From Tilletia caries (taxonomy: Eukaryota; Basidiomycota; Exobasidiomycetes; Tilletiales; Tilletiaceae): a DNA stretch of 64,000 bases. This document shows, in pieces, positions 1-11,009 of this stretch. The notes under the pieces were generated by a model. The model saw nothing but the letters and a program-made list of their open reading frames with translations. It had not been told where the DNA came from and ran no database searches. Made by a program: the position numbers and the translations under genes. Location of the stretch: positions 310,001-374,000 of the forward strand of contig JALUTQ010000007.1 of the NCBI GenBank assembly GCA_032718865.1, in the 5' to 3' direction. Within the stretch, counting starts at the first letter, position 1, and each line of letters begins with the position of its first letter.

Positions 1-3000
1 GTCTGGACAAGCTCAAGGAGACGGTACGTGGACAGTCGTTGCGTCTCTCTCAGGCCAACATCTTCTGGTATCATATTCTCTCCCTGAAGCTCACTGTCTG
101 GTCAATTTCAGGTCGCAGCCGTGTCTGATCTCCAAAAGTCTCTCGCGGTCAAGAGGACCCAATTGGAGGCGAAGAATGCGGAAGCCAACGAGAAGCTCCA
201 ACGCATGGTAGCCGACCAAAAGTCAGCAGAAGAGAAGAAGGCCGCTTCGATTCAGATTCAAGGCGCGCTCGAGGTCCAAGAGCGCGAGATCCAGGAGCGG
301 AGACAGGTCGTCATGCGCGACCTCGCCGACGCACAGCCCGCCGTCGAAGAAGCCCAGTCCAGTGTTAGCAACATCAAGAAGCAGCACTTGACCGAAGTCC
401 GTTCGATGGGTAACCCGCCCGCCCCCGTCAAGAATGCGATGGAGTCCGTCTGCATCATTCTCGGTCATAAGATAGAGAATTGGAAGACGGTCCAGGGTAT
501 CATCCGTCGCGACGACTTCATCGCGTCCATCGTCAACTTTGACACCGACCGGCAAATGACACGCCAGATCCGGGAGAAGATGATGCGGGAATACCTCAGC
601 AAGCCGGATTACAACTTTGAGAGCATCAATCGCGCCTCGAAGGCGTGCGGTCCTCTTGCCAAGTGGGTGATTGCTCAAGTCCGCTTTTCCGACATTTTGG
701 ATCGGGTCGGTCCCTTGCGGGAGGAGGTTCACTCGCTCGAACAACAGGCGCTTGAGACGAAGGAGTCGGCGTCCGAGATCGTCACCATGATCGCCGATCT
801 CGAGGCCAGTATTGCGCGCTACAAGGACGAATATGCGATGTTGATCTCTGAGACGCAGGCGATCAAGGGCGAGATGGAGCGAGTACAGAAGCGCGTCGAT
901 CGGTCGATCCAGCTTCTTGACAGCTTGGGGTCGGAGAAAGAAAGATGGGAGGCTGCCAGTCGGACATTCGACACGCAGATGAGCACCATCGTCGGTGATG
1001 CGATGTTGTCGGCGGCATTCCTAGCGTACGCGGGCTTTTTCGATCAACAGTATCGAGAGGCGATGTGGTCTGGCTGGGTGGTCCACCTCTCGGATGGGGG
1101 TATCAAATTAAAGCAGGAGCTCAGCTTTGCGGACTATTTGTCGACAGCGGACGATCGGCTGGATTGGCAGGCGAAGAGCTTGCCCCCGGACACTCTTTGT
1201 ACCGAGAACGCCATCATGCTGAAGCGGTTCAGTCGTTATCCCCTCATCATCGACCCCTCGGGACAGGCGACCACATTCCTTGTCAACCAATACCGTGACC
1301 GCAAGCTCACGGTGACTTCATTCTTGGATGAAGCCTTCCTTAAGAATCTGGAGAGCGCCCTCCGATTCGGTAACCCCATCCTCATCCAAGATGTCGAGCA
1401 TCTGGATCCGATCATCAATCCCATCCTGAACAAGGAACTTCGCAGGACCGGTGGGCGAGTGTTGATCAGACTTGGTAGCCAGGAGATCGACTTCAGCCCT
1501 TCGTTCACCATGTTCCTGTCGACCCGGGATCCGTCGGTCGACTTCACGCCTGACGTGTGCAGTCGCGTCACCTTCGTCAACTTTACGATGACTCGCAGCT
1601 CGCTGCAAAGTCAAAGTCTCGATCAGGTGCTCAAGGTTGAACGGCCTGATACGGACAAGAAACGGACGGACTTGATGAAGCTGCAGGGTGAATTCCGGCT
1701 GCGACTCCGACACCTCGAGAAGAGTTTGTTGAATGCGCTCAATGCGAGCGAGGGAAACATCCTCGATGACGACAAGGTTATCGACACGCTCGAAACACTC
1801 AAGAAGGAAGCGGCCGAGGTCACGGCGAAAGTCGAGGAGACGGACGCTGTCATGCATGAAGTGGAGGCGGTCACGGCCGACTACATCCCCCTTGCCAAAG
1901 CATGCTCGTCCGTCTTCTTCGTGCTGGACCAACTTCACCTCATCTCGCACTTTTACCAATTCAGTCTACGCTTCTTCCTCGACATCTTCGACTACGTTCT
2001 CCGCCGGAATCCCAATCTGCAGGGCGTGACGGATACGAAGGAGCGCCTGGCCATTCTTACCCGCGATTTGTTCGTTGTCATTTTCGAGCGAACGAGTCGG
2101 GCGTTGGCACACAGAGACCACATTATGCTCGCTGTTCTGTTGGCGCAGATCTGGGATCGAGAAGGCGGTAGCTCGAGCGATGCAGCTGGCAACTCAGCTT
2201 TAGAGGGCGACGAGTTCGACTTCCTGCTGGAGGGAGGTGACGCCATCCCTGTCGGAGCTGCACCGGTCGAGGCGGGCGAGGCTGTCGATGCGCTTCTGTC
2301 CCCGGAGCAAAAGCAGCGGGTCATGGCCTATCGGAGAGTTCGGTCGCTCGCCAAGATGGAGGAGCACATGCGAAGCCAGTCGGAGGCTTGGACGACTTTG
2401 CTGACTGCGGGAGAAGCTGAGAAGAATGTGCCTAAGTTCTGGGAACGAGCCGAAACTGAGGAGCCTTCGAGTGAGTGCTGGTTCCCTGCTGGTTTCCCTG
2501 TAGTGTAGTACGGGAGTCGCCTTACTGACACAGCTGGAGCTTACAGACGAGTTGAGCGAACTTGTGCGCTCGATCCTTGTGGTGAAGTGTCTTCGACCGG
2601 ATCGGATCGTATCGGCCATGTCCCTGCTCGTGAATGCTGTGTTCAAGAAGGACATTCTGGCAGACACTTCCTACGACCTACAAGCGCTCGTCAACGACGA
2701 AATCTCTGCGTCAACACCTGTCGCCTTGTGCTCAGTTCCTGGCTTTGACGCCGCTTACCGAGTCGACAATCTCGTCAAAATGGAAGGCGCAAGGTGCACG
2801 TCGGTGGCCATGGGTTCGCAAGAAGGATTCACCCTGGCTGATCAAGCCATAACGAACGCCGCACGGTCGGGTGCCTGGGTCCTGCTCAAGAACGTGCATT
2901 TGGCGCCCTCGTGGCTAAGTCAGCTGGAGAAGAAGATGCTCAGCCTCAACCCGAACCGCTCCTTCCGATTGTTCCTCACCTGCGAGACCAATCCGGTCAT

Positions 3001-4653
3001 TCCGGTCAACTTCTTGCGCGCCTCGCGGATTCTGATGAACGAGCCACCACCAGGATTGAAGGCGAACATGCTCGACAGTCTTCGTGGCTTGGCGCCATCT
3101 CGCCTGCAAAAGGGCCCTGCAGAGATTGGCAGACTGTACTTCCTGCTGGCTTTCTTCCACGCGACGCTGACGGAGCGTCTTCGATATACGCCGCTTGGGT
3201 GGTCAAAGCCTTTCGAGTTCAACGACTCGGACGCCGAGACGGCCGTGGAGACCATCGAGGCTTGGGTGTCACGGATTGCAAAGGGCCGAGCGAATATTGA
3301 CCCTGCGACGATCCCCTGGGACGCTCTGCGCTCTTTGCTCAAGCAGAGCATCTACGGCGGCAAGATTGATAATGACCCGGACCAGAGATTGCTGGATTCC
3401 TTTGTGGACAATCTTTTCAGCCCCAACGCCTACGAGTCTGGATTCGCGCTCGTCAAAGATGCTGAGAAGCCGCTCCTGGCTCCAGAGGGTAGCAAAATGG
3501 AGCACTTCATCGAATGGGTGCAGGCACTGCCGGATCAACAACCGCCACAATGGCTCGGCTTGCCACCCACCGCCGAGCGTGTAATTGCAAGTGCGCAAGG
3601 TGTCGCGTTGTTGAACAAGCTTGTGCGTATGCGACAACTTGCGGACGATGACGAGACGGCCAGCGGCACGGCGGCGAACGCGACGGAGAAGGAGCAGGTC
3701 AACGCACAGCCAGCTTGGATGAAGGCTTTGAAGGCGAACGCAGAAGAATGGCTCAAGACGCTGCCTGATGCTCTGTCGTCGTTGAAGACAGATGCGGAGA
3801 GTCTGACAAATTCCCTCTTTAGGTACGCTGAGTCCCCGTCTCGAATGCGTCTCATCGTTGTACTGACCTAAGACTGCATCTTATTTCTGTGCAGATTCTG
3901 GTCTCGAGAGGTACGGAGCGGGCAGAGTCTTCTGAAGACGGTCCAGGATGACTTGAAGGAAGTCATCGCTGTCTGCAATGGCGACGCCCGGCAAACCAAC
4001 CACAACCGGTCCCTTCTCAACGATCTCCCGAAAGGTATGCGTAAAAGCTGACATTTGTATTGATAAAGAAGCCAGAGCTGACAGTGCTTGTCGTTTGAAC
4101 AGGCACCATTCCCAACTCCTGGCGTCGCTACGCTGTCCCGAAGAGCATGCCCCTGGGTCTCTGGATTGCTGATCTTGCACAGCGACTTGCCCAGCTCGAG
4201 GCTGTCTCGAAGGAGGCACGGTATGAGCGATTCAGCGTCACGCTTGGCTTGCTATTTGCTCCCGGTGCATACCTGACCGCCACTCGGCAAGCGGTGGCCC
4301 ATCGGACTCGGGTCAGTCTGGAGAACTTGCGGCTCGAGCTGCGGGTGAACGATGGCGGACGGGCCGAGGGGGGCTTTGCGCTGCAAGGGCTCAAATTAGA
4401 AGGCGCGGAGTGGAGGGAGTCGCACATCCATTTGAACGACGGGACGACGGTCGGGCTGGGCGCGAGTAGCTTGCTCTGGATGCCCCTTGGTCCCACAGTA
4501 CCGACGGTCACCTCCGATCCAGGCTCGATTCCGATCACGTTGTACCTCAACTCGGACCGGGACAACAGTCTGTTCAGCATTCGGTTGCCTGCGGGCCAAG
4601 GGCTTGAGCAATCGGAGTCTGCACAACGCGCTGTCGCCCTGCGTGCCGCGTGA
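1..4653 (+). CDS. Cytoplasmic dynein heavy chain, C-terminal part (5' end outside window)
   Basis: Minus-end-directed microtubule motor ATPase. The visible 1448 residues cover the stalk coiled coil, the microtubule-binding tip, the second stalk helix, AAA5, AAA6 and the C-terminal domain. Proposed exons are 1..23, 112..2470, 2547..3822, 3895..4034 and 4103..4653; all four introns have GT-AG ends and the phases join without a frameshift. Seen directly: a long charged heptad region near the start, the MTBD-type motif [13 protein letters not shown], a second coiled coil, then AAA5/AAA6 motifs such as [16 protein letters not shown] and [16 protein letters not shown], and finally SWRRYAVP near the C terminus, all typical of dynein heavy chains. 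The order fits cytoplasmic dynein rather than an axonemal form, as expected for a fungus. The upstream motor ring (AAA1-4) is not in the window. Stop codon TGA at 4651-4653. Confidence 0.95.
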
Positions 4654-4863
4654 AGGTCGCTCGGCCGTCCTCTCTCTCTTTTCCATACCCTCCCACTGTT
4701 GTCCCTTACATCAATCTTGATAACCATCCATATTTTGCAACTCTCCTCCTCGCGGACCTCGCTGGAGGAGCTCCTGAACGCTTAAACGCGGGAGCGTGCG
4801 GGCCTCGTTAGCCTCGGCGTCGTTATTGACGATCTTGTTGAACTTTGTGGTTTCACCTCGGTG

Positions 4864-5838
4864 ATGGGCCCCAACACTTCGCCAGCTTCACCAAACACTC
4901 ACTCACTCACTCTGCCACTCGTGTACCTCGACCTCGACGGACTCCATCATTCTCCGACGAGCGTAAGAGCGAAGATGCCGTCTGATTACACCCTCGATCA
5001 CACCAAGGCTTCGTCGCCGTCGTCGTCCGGGCAGGAAAATGAAGGCGCATCGACCTCGTCCTCGGCACTCCTACCCTCGTCCATAGATACGATGCCCGCG
5101 CCCGAGGCCGAGCAAGCGATCCTCGAGTCTGCGCTCGAAGTCATTGCTCAGCCGCTGCCATTGCTGCGTTCGGGAACGCTCAGCGACGACGCGCTGGCAT
5201 TCAAATCTGCAGTGATCCCAGGCAGCACGGCGGGCAAACATCTCCGACACGTGCATTCGCACTTTGAGATCTTGATCGAAGCCATGCCAGATGCTGAGCA
5301 TCTTCGTCGCGAGGGGCGCCAGCAGGGAGCAGGGGCGGAGGGGGACGATTCGCTACCTGTGGTTGACTACGACCGGAGAAGTCGGGACCTCAAGATGGAG
5401 AGTTCGAACAAGGTGGCCATTGCCGAGTATGAAGGCCTGATGGAACGCTTCCGGCGCAAGATGGCCGACTCGGGGGGATGGCTGTTCGACCGTGAGCTCA
5501 AGGTGCGAGCGACGACGCCTGTCGTGCAAGAATTCAGGACGACCTTTGGGCGAGAAGTGAGTTTGTTGCGAGGCTCTCTGGCCCTTGTCCGTTCCCCTTA
5601 CCCTAAGCTGACCTCTCGCCGAACCCTTCCTTAGATCTGGTTCCTGGCTCTGCACGCCATTCACCACTATGCGCTGCTGAGAATCTGTCTCCACGAGCAA
5701 GGCATCGCCCTCCAATCACCATCATCAGCGAAGGACAGCACAACGAAGCACGGCGTAGACCCAAGCCAGTTCGGCGTCGCTCCGTCGACCCTCGCCCAGC
5801 GTACATGGAAGCAAGAGCTGGAGAAGAGCCGGCTGTGA
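4864..5838 (+). CDS. DinB-like (DinB/YfiT superfamily) four-helix protein
   Basis: Two exons, 4864..5556 and 5635..5838, joined in phase 0 across a 78-base intron. The product is 298 residues from the first ATG (4864), or 261 from the ATG at 4975. The N-terminal 60-70 residues are Ser/Pro-rich and may be leader or untranslated; the ATG at 5092 is a third option. The C-terminal half has histidines placed as in the metal-binding triad of DinB-like proteins: KHLRHVHSHFEIL in one helix and LALHAIHHYALLR in a later one. The region between them contains VVDYDRRSRDLKMESS. Relatives bind a divalent metal and are often annotated as thiol transferases or stress proteins; no substrate can be inferred here. 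It follows the dynein gene by 210 bases on the same strand. The domain call rests on motif pattern only. Confidence 0.6.
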
Positions 5839-6272
5839 GGAAGCAGCTCATTCAAGCGACTCTGCTCCTACTTAGCATCACATACACCGTCATCGTTACC
5901 CTCGTTCATTCCGGACGGGTCCCGCCTCTGCACGGTGTCCCGCGCGGATCCCACCCACATTCAGCCGTCATCCATTCTCCAATTTCGCCCATTAGGCCAG
6001 TACCTGCCAATCTTGTCTTGTAACATCTCTTCCTTCCCGCTATCTTTCTTGCCATGGACAACCACTTCTCTTGCAACAGCGTGCTAGGGTCGACAATGAG
6101 TGATCCGAACGTCAAAGGAGATACCTCCCTCGAGGTTCCCTTCGTGCAGATCCAGAAAATCACAGGATCAGATGTACCCCGGGTAGAGTGAGGAGGAATG
6201 CGGGTGTGAATTTCCGGGATGCCTTTCTAGGGATCGAAGCGCGATTCTTGAACGGCAGCGGTCGGGACACGT
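5839..6272. other. Intergenic, nothing recognised
   Basis: 434 bases between the convergent 3' ends of the DinB-like gene and atp18. No coding signal, repeat or RNA recognised. Confidence 0.5.
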
Positions 6273-6557
6273 TTAGTGGTGGGATGCCTTGGCGACCTTT
6301 TGCGCTGCGGTAGCCGGCCAAAAAACAACAAGAAGCAAATGGATCAGCATATACAAGGCCAGGGGCAGCAGGAACATGAATGGAAAAGTTCGGTGCAGGC
6401 ACTCACCGTAGGGGTTCTTGGGGTCGTTCTTGTATGCGTCGCTGCTAACCAGAGCGTTCTGGACGGCGTTGATGCCGAAGAAGACGATGGCACCGCCGGC
6501 GAAGAAGGGCGCAAGCGGCCGCAGGATGGGTGTTGGGTATGCCTTGAGTCCGAACAT
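6273..6557 (-). CDS. ATP18: Mitochondrial F1Fo ATP synthase subunit J (Atp18)
   Basis: A 60-residue protein from two exons on the minus strand, complement(join(6273..6304,6407..6557)). The 102-base intron has GT-AG ends and the phase joins cleanly to a stop. The N-terminal part reads MFGLKAYPTPILRP followed by a single hydrophobic segment (FFAGGAIVFFGINAV) and then NDPKNPYAQK. That is the standard layout of fungal subunit J: a short matrix-side start, the PTPIL motif, one membrane span and the NDP[KR]NP motif. It is a small membrane component of the Fo sector in the inner mitochondrial membrane. If the intron is read through, an artificial longer hydrophobic tail appears, so splicing decides the annotation. 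It is divergent from the Dad3 gene, sharing about 0.4 kb of upstream DNA. Confidence 0.9.
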   Translation of the reverse strand: MFGLKAYPTPILRPLAPFFAGGAIVFFGINAVQNALVSSDAYKNDPKNPYGECLHRTFPFMFLLPLALYMLIHLLLVVFWPATAAQKVAKASHH

Positions 6558-6966
6558 GGTGTGTGTGTGTGTATGCGCGTGGAAAGGAGAGACTGTGAAG
6601 GAGCGCACCGGGTGGAGAACACGCAGGAGAACAGCACAGGGAAGTGGAAGGAAAGAGTCAGCCACGCCAGCGCAGACATCCTTGCCATCGCCATCGCCAT
6701 CGCCGCCCGCACGATCGTCACTCACAGAAGTTGAAGCTGGCGGAGGTGGATGTCGTCCTTCCCTCCATCTCGAGTCTGGACGGCGGTGAGCAGCGGGAAG
6801 GCCGGGATCACGGATGATCGGTTGCGATCGATCGATCAACGGTCTTGCATCCAAAACACCGAATCACCGACGCGACGCGCTCGCGAAACCAACACCCCAA
6901 CACCGATACGGGTCTTCGCGACGACAACGAGCATCACCTCAATCTCAAATCTCAATCTCAGCAGGA
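6558..6966. promoter_or_regulatory. Shared divergent promoter region of ATP18 and DAD3
   Basis: 409 bases separate the two start codons, which point away from each other, so both promoters must lie here. A short (GT)n run lies next to the atp18 start at about 6560-6570, and a GATCGATCGATC-type run lies at about 6820-6840. I see no clear TATA box. Confidence 0.45.
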
Positions 6967-7410
6967 ATGTCATCAGACGGTGCAGCGCTCCTCAGCGCGT
7001 CCAGCTCTGGTCGGTACTCCCATCACGATGCCGCAGCAGGGGCCGGGGCAGGACGAGAGGACGACGAGATCGCCAACTTCGACACAGCAGACGAAGGCGC
7101 TCTCTCCAACCCATACGCAAACCACCCACAGCTCAGCCAAACCGAGGCCGCCCTCCTGTTCGAATACCACAAGCTCGCAACAACGATGAAGCGCATCCAG
7201 GAAATCTCGTACTCGCTCGCCTCGCCGACCACACATACCGCGCTCCTACACTCCATCCGCGTGCTCGAGCGCAAGATGGGCCTCGTCCTCACCCTCTTCA
7301 AGGCTTCTGTCTGGGCCTTGCTTGTCGAGAGGCAGGATGCTGCGGAGGCGGAAGCTGCGGCGGCCGCTGCTTCATCATACATACCAGCACAACATGCGGG
7401 TCTGGTATGA
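6967..7410 (+). CDS. DAD3: DASH complex subunit Dad3
   Basis: 147 residues, single exon. DASH/Dam1 is the fungal-specific outer kinetochore complex that couples kinetochores to spindle microtubules. Diagnostic motifs are NPYANHPQLS at about residue 50, EAALLFEYHKLATTMKRIQEIS, and RVLERKMGLVLTLFKASVWAL near residues 100-125, the most conserved segment of Dad3. The ATG at 6967 is chosen because it lies just upstream of the conserved core; the frame is open further upstream to 6814, but that stretch is basic and low in similarity. The N terminus is Ser/Ala/Gly-rich, and the C-terminal tail after the core is an Ala-rich extension. Length is somewhat above the usual 80-120 residues of the family. 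Confidence 0.9.
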   Translation: MSSDGAALLSASSSGRYSHHDAAAGAGAGREDDEIANFDTADEGALSNPYANHPQLSQTEAALLFEYHKLATTMKRIQEISYSLASPTTHTALLHSIRVLERKMGLVLTLFKASVWALLVERQDAAEAEAAAAAASSYIPAQHAGLV

Positions 7411-8282
7411 CTCCTACCCGATTCGGCCCACTCGGAAATCTCGCCTTTGCCTCCTTCGAACATCTCATGGCCGAATCGATCTTCCTTCAATACCCCCCTC
7501 CCCTCAAGCCCATCCTCCTCAAATTCGGATCGCGCTGGCAGCGCTACTTCCCAGCCAACGCCTGGAGAATCTAGCTGTACTGTATTTGTACTCGTTCCAA
7601 ACATCGGATTCTTCGCCTTCCAATCTGCCTCGTCTGAAACCTGCCGTTGGGTAGCCGGTTTCTGGGCAAAGTCATCGCGCCAGACCTTCAGGAATGCGCC
7701 GCCCTGTCAAATCACGCCAAGAAGGTTGGGGAGGGGTACGAGGTTCGTCACATGCGATTCGTGAAAATGCTGCTGATGCAAGTGAACAAACAAGAGAATC
7801 AAAATGGGAGGGAAGAGGGAGGACACGCAGGTACGCAGGTGCTGAGGAGAAATTGTGGGAAACTGAACAAGAAAGATGAAGAAGGAGAAGGAGAAGGAGA
7901 AGGAGAAGGAGAAGGAGAAGGAGAAGGAGAAGGAGAAGGAGAAGGAGAAGGAGAAGGAGAAGGAGAAGGAGAAGGAGAAGGAGAAGGAAAAGGAGAAGGA
8001 GAAGGAGAAAGTTGTACTGGAATTCGCCCGTGTGACTTCTTGAGAATGTTTGGTATACCGTCAGGATTCCGTGTTTTCCTTGCGGTTTTCGGTCGTCCGC
8101 CCCTCTCCGCGCTATGTAGCCTCTCGTCCAGTTGTGTGTGGGTTGAGTCCCGAGAGACGAGAGGAGGCGCAGTAAAACTACGTGCATGGAAATTGTCGAC
8201 GCATATACAAGAATGAGAAGTGGTGTGGTTGCTGGGGAAGGCAAGACGGCCCCACGTAGATCGGTATTCGTCCAAGATACCC
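7411..8282. other. Intergenic between convergent DAD3 and forkhead gene
   Basis: No coding gene supported. The long frames here, including Leu-only and Gly/Glu-only translations, come from the hexamer satellite at 7878-8010. Confidence 0.6.
7878..8010. repeat. (GGAGAA)n hexanucleotide microsatellite
   Basis: About 22 copies of GGAGAA with one visible interruption near 7988 (GGAAAA). Purine-only on the + strand. It lies in the gene-free spacer between DAD3 and the forkhead gene. Confidence 0.95.
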
Positions 8283-11009
8283 TTAGGCTCGAGACATCGA
8301 CATGGCCGGCGTCGTGGTGTGCCGGATACGCTTGAGACCAACCGCCGCTTCGCATCCGCCGACGCCTGGCAGGAGAGCAGACCCTGCCGTCGGAGACGAT
8401 GAATACGACAGCGCGGCGCCGTTCGCGTTTAATTGCGCTGTTCAAGGAAAGGAAAGGAAAAGAAAAGTTGGAGTTTCAACGGGTCAGCGGGAACTTGCTC
8501 GTCTTTTGGATTCAGCAGCGAGGACGAGGCGCGACTTACGTCCATGGGAGGTGCTCAAAATGCCAGTCATATTTGGCCCTCCCGCGATGCAACTTACATG
8601 GAAACCTCGGCCACCTTGCCAATCGTGCATGCCTCTAGAATCGCCAGCTCGTGAGGAGCCTGCCTGATCATCCTCCTTAGCGGCAAACATGGCCAGATGC
8701 TGCTGCTGATGCGCCTGTTGTTGTTGTTGTTGCTGCTGCTGCTGCTGCTGGTGTTGCTGATGTTGCTGTTGCTGGTGCTGATGCTGTTGCTGATGCTGTT
8801 GATGCGCTGCATTTCCGGACCCAACCGGACCATCAGCGTATTGATACGCAGCACTGCCGCTCGGAGGGAATTGCATCGCCGGCGTATCACCAGAGGAGCT
8901 GAGGATGTTTGCGGAGACCGTGGTTCGGGTGCCTGCGCCGGGCATAACCGAGGCGGGCCCTTCGTAACTACGTAAACCGCCGCTCCGCGCAGCTGAGAAG
9001 TCGCCCGCTCGGCCGGCCGATGCACCAGCGCCTTCTCCCATGGGGACCTGATTCCCTCCCAGAGCTGCCATCGAACTGACCGAAAATCCCTGGCTGGTAG
9101 GCACGTTGGAAGTGCTCGAGGCAGTGATCGACCACTGCGGAGTCGAGCGCTGAGGAAAAGGGACAGAATATGGAAGAGAACTTCCACCCGCAGAGTGCAG
9201 GCCCGTTGAAGCAAACGACGTACCGGCTGCCACCGGAACTCCAGTGCTGGTCTGGTGTCGTGCGCGCATGCCATACCGGTCTAAACCGCGCTGATCGAAG
9301 GAAGCAGAAGTTGTAAAGTTGGCAGTGCCGTTACCACCATCGGTCGGGTAGTTTATTCCATATGACGTTCCGGGCATCGAACCTGGCGTGGACTGGGTGG
9401 CCAGGGTAGTCGGGAACCAAGAATGCTCGCGGTTGGGATCCGTTGTGCCCACCGTATAGCCACGAGGTCGAACCGTCGCTTCAAAGGGCATGGGTGGGTA
9501 AAGAGGTGATTGTAGAGGGGCCGTCTGAGGAGTCGAAGGCACTGAGGGCAAAGCAATCTGATAGAATGTGCTGGGCACTGACGAGGGCTGGAAGAGCCCC
9601 GGCGTGGAAGCGGACAAGCTTCTGGCCATCTCACTGTCCTCATTGGAACTGTTTGACCGAAACCGAGTAAGCAGAACCGAAGGATACGTGGCGGAGCCCG
9701 TTGCTGACGAACCGATCGATGACGACCCTGATGGCCTAGATGTCGAACTACCGGCAACAGGGCTCTTAGACGTCGGCGAGTTGCGTCGCCCTTGCCGTCC
9801 AGCCGTGGACGAAGCTTCCTTTGCGCGCTCCCGATCGGACGCATCTTCAGTGTTGTCTCCTCGCGTCGCCGCATTCAGCAGCGCTGTCCCGCGTACGGGA
9901 TCCAAGACCCAAAATCCACCCTTTCCCTTCCTGCCCGACCCCGAACCTTTGCCTTTTCCCGGTGAGCTGTTCCCGTCAATGTTTTCAGGTGGATCCCGCG
10001 CGGTTCGTGTTTGTCTCTTGAAAGCCTTATTCAACGAGAGATTGTGACGCACGGTGTTCTGCCAACCTGCGCTCTCCGGTCCGACCATTGGGTACAGCGT
10101 CGGAAACTGAGACGAGATTTTTTGGTAGATCTCCCGAAGTGTGAGTCGACCTTCAGGCGCCGAGTTGATGGCTTGTGCGATCAGCCCTGCATAGCTATAT
10201 GGCGGTCGTCGCCGACGGCGGATGTGAGGAGTTTGGTCCTGCGGTAAGACAAATTGCTGCACGATTCGCTTGGCACTGGCGGAGACAGACGAAGGGCCCT
10301 GGTTCCTGGATGGACCTGCTCGTGAGTCGGACATGTGAGCAAATGGCAAGGGTCCTAGCCGGCCATCACGTGCAAGCCCGGACTCTGTTTCTTGTCGCAT
10401 GGTGGAAGGATACGTAACAGCCTGGGCTTGATTGAAAGGACCTGGATTGGCGGCGGGCATCCCAGTCTGTGCCGACAAGTGATGCGGCCGCAATTCTTCG
10501 CCGGGTCCCATGGCGTTGGATGTGTAGGGATGATGTGGATGCTGAGAGTTATTGGAAGGATAGCCTGAAGAAGATTGTTGGGCCATGTTGGAACCCATGA
10601 GTTGATTCGAACTATTTGCCGGGACTTGTAAAGGCCACGTGTTGTCTGAGTTCCGCGCTGGCCACTCAGGTTGCTGTAATCTTGTGTTAGATTCTCGCCC
10701 TTTGGGAGTGTTCGCATGCGCCAGGAGCGAATATCCCGGCGATGGGAAGGAGGTGAACGGTGAGTCAGATGAGCGTGGAGGCATTGGAAATGGTGCCTGG
10801 CTAGTTGTTATTGAGGTTGTTGTTGTCGGGGCCCTTTCACGATGTGACAGGCTGGTGTGGGGAGAAGGGGGCTGACGCGACCAGTAGGGTGGACTGTCGT
10901 TGAGAGGGTTGTGGTTCGTACTGCCATGTGCATATGCGTCTGACTGTTCTGAAGGTCGCGATGGCGATGAGGAATGAGTGCCTTGGGTATGCGGAACCCT
11001 TCCTTTCAT
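8283..11009 (-). CDS. Forkhead (FKH) transcription factor with polyglutamine C-terminal region
   Basis: Minus strand, proposed complement(join(8283..8437,8540..11009)), about 874 residues. A fork head winged-helix DNA-binding domain lies at about residues 266-365: [18 protein letters not shown] starts it, [16 protein letters not shown] is the recognition helix, and a Gly/Lys-rich loop leads to [10 protein letters not shown]. Both flanks are low-complexity Ser/Pro/Gln-rich sequence typical of fungal regulators; the C-terminal part has a long Gln/His tract encoded around 8700-8815. The last intron (8438..8539) has GTAAGT and CAG ends; using it gives a 51-residue tail ending [19 protein letters not shown]. 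Without it the frame ends near 8484. A second potential donor (GTAAGT) lies near 8600, so the 3' end is less certain than the rest. Target genes cannot be inferred. Confidence 0.88.

Noticed and set aside
1318..1959. Long minus-strand frames within the dynein gene
   Set aside because: Shadows of GC-rich coding sequence.
7672..8445. A 257-residue minus-strand frame that is mostly leucine, and its plus-strand Gly/Glu partner
   Set aside because: Both are direct translations of the (GGAGAA)n satellite, with no protein-like flanks.
8697..8815. CAG/CTG repeats as a free microsatellite
   Set aside because: They are the in-frame Gln/His tract of the forkhead protein.
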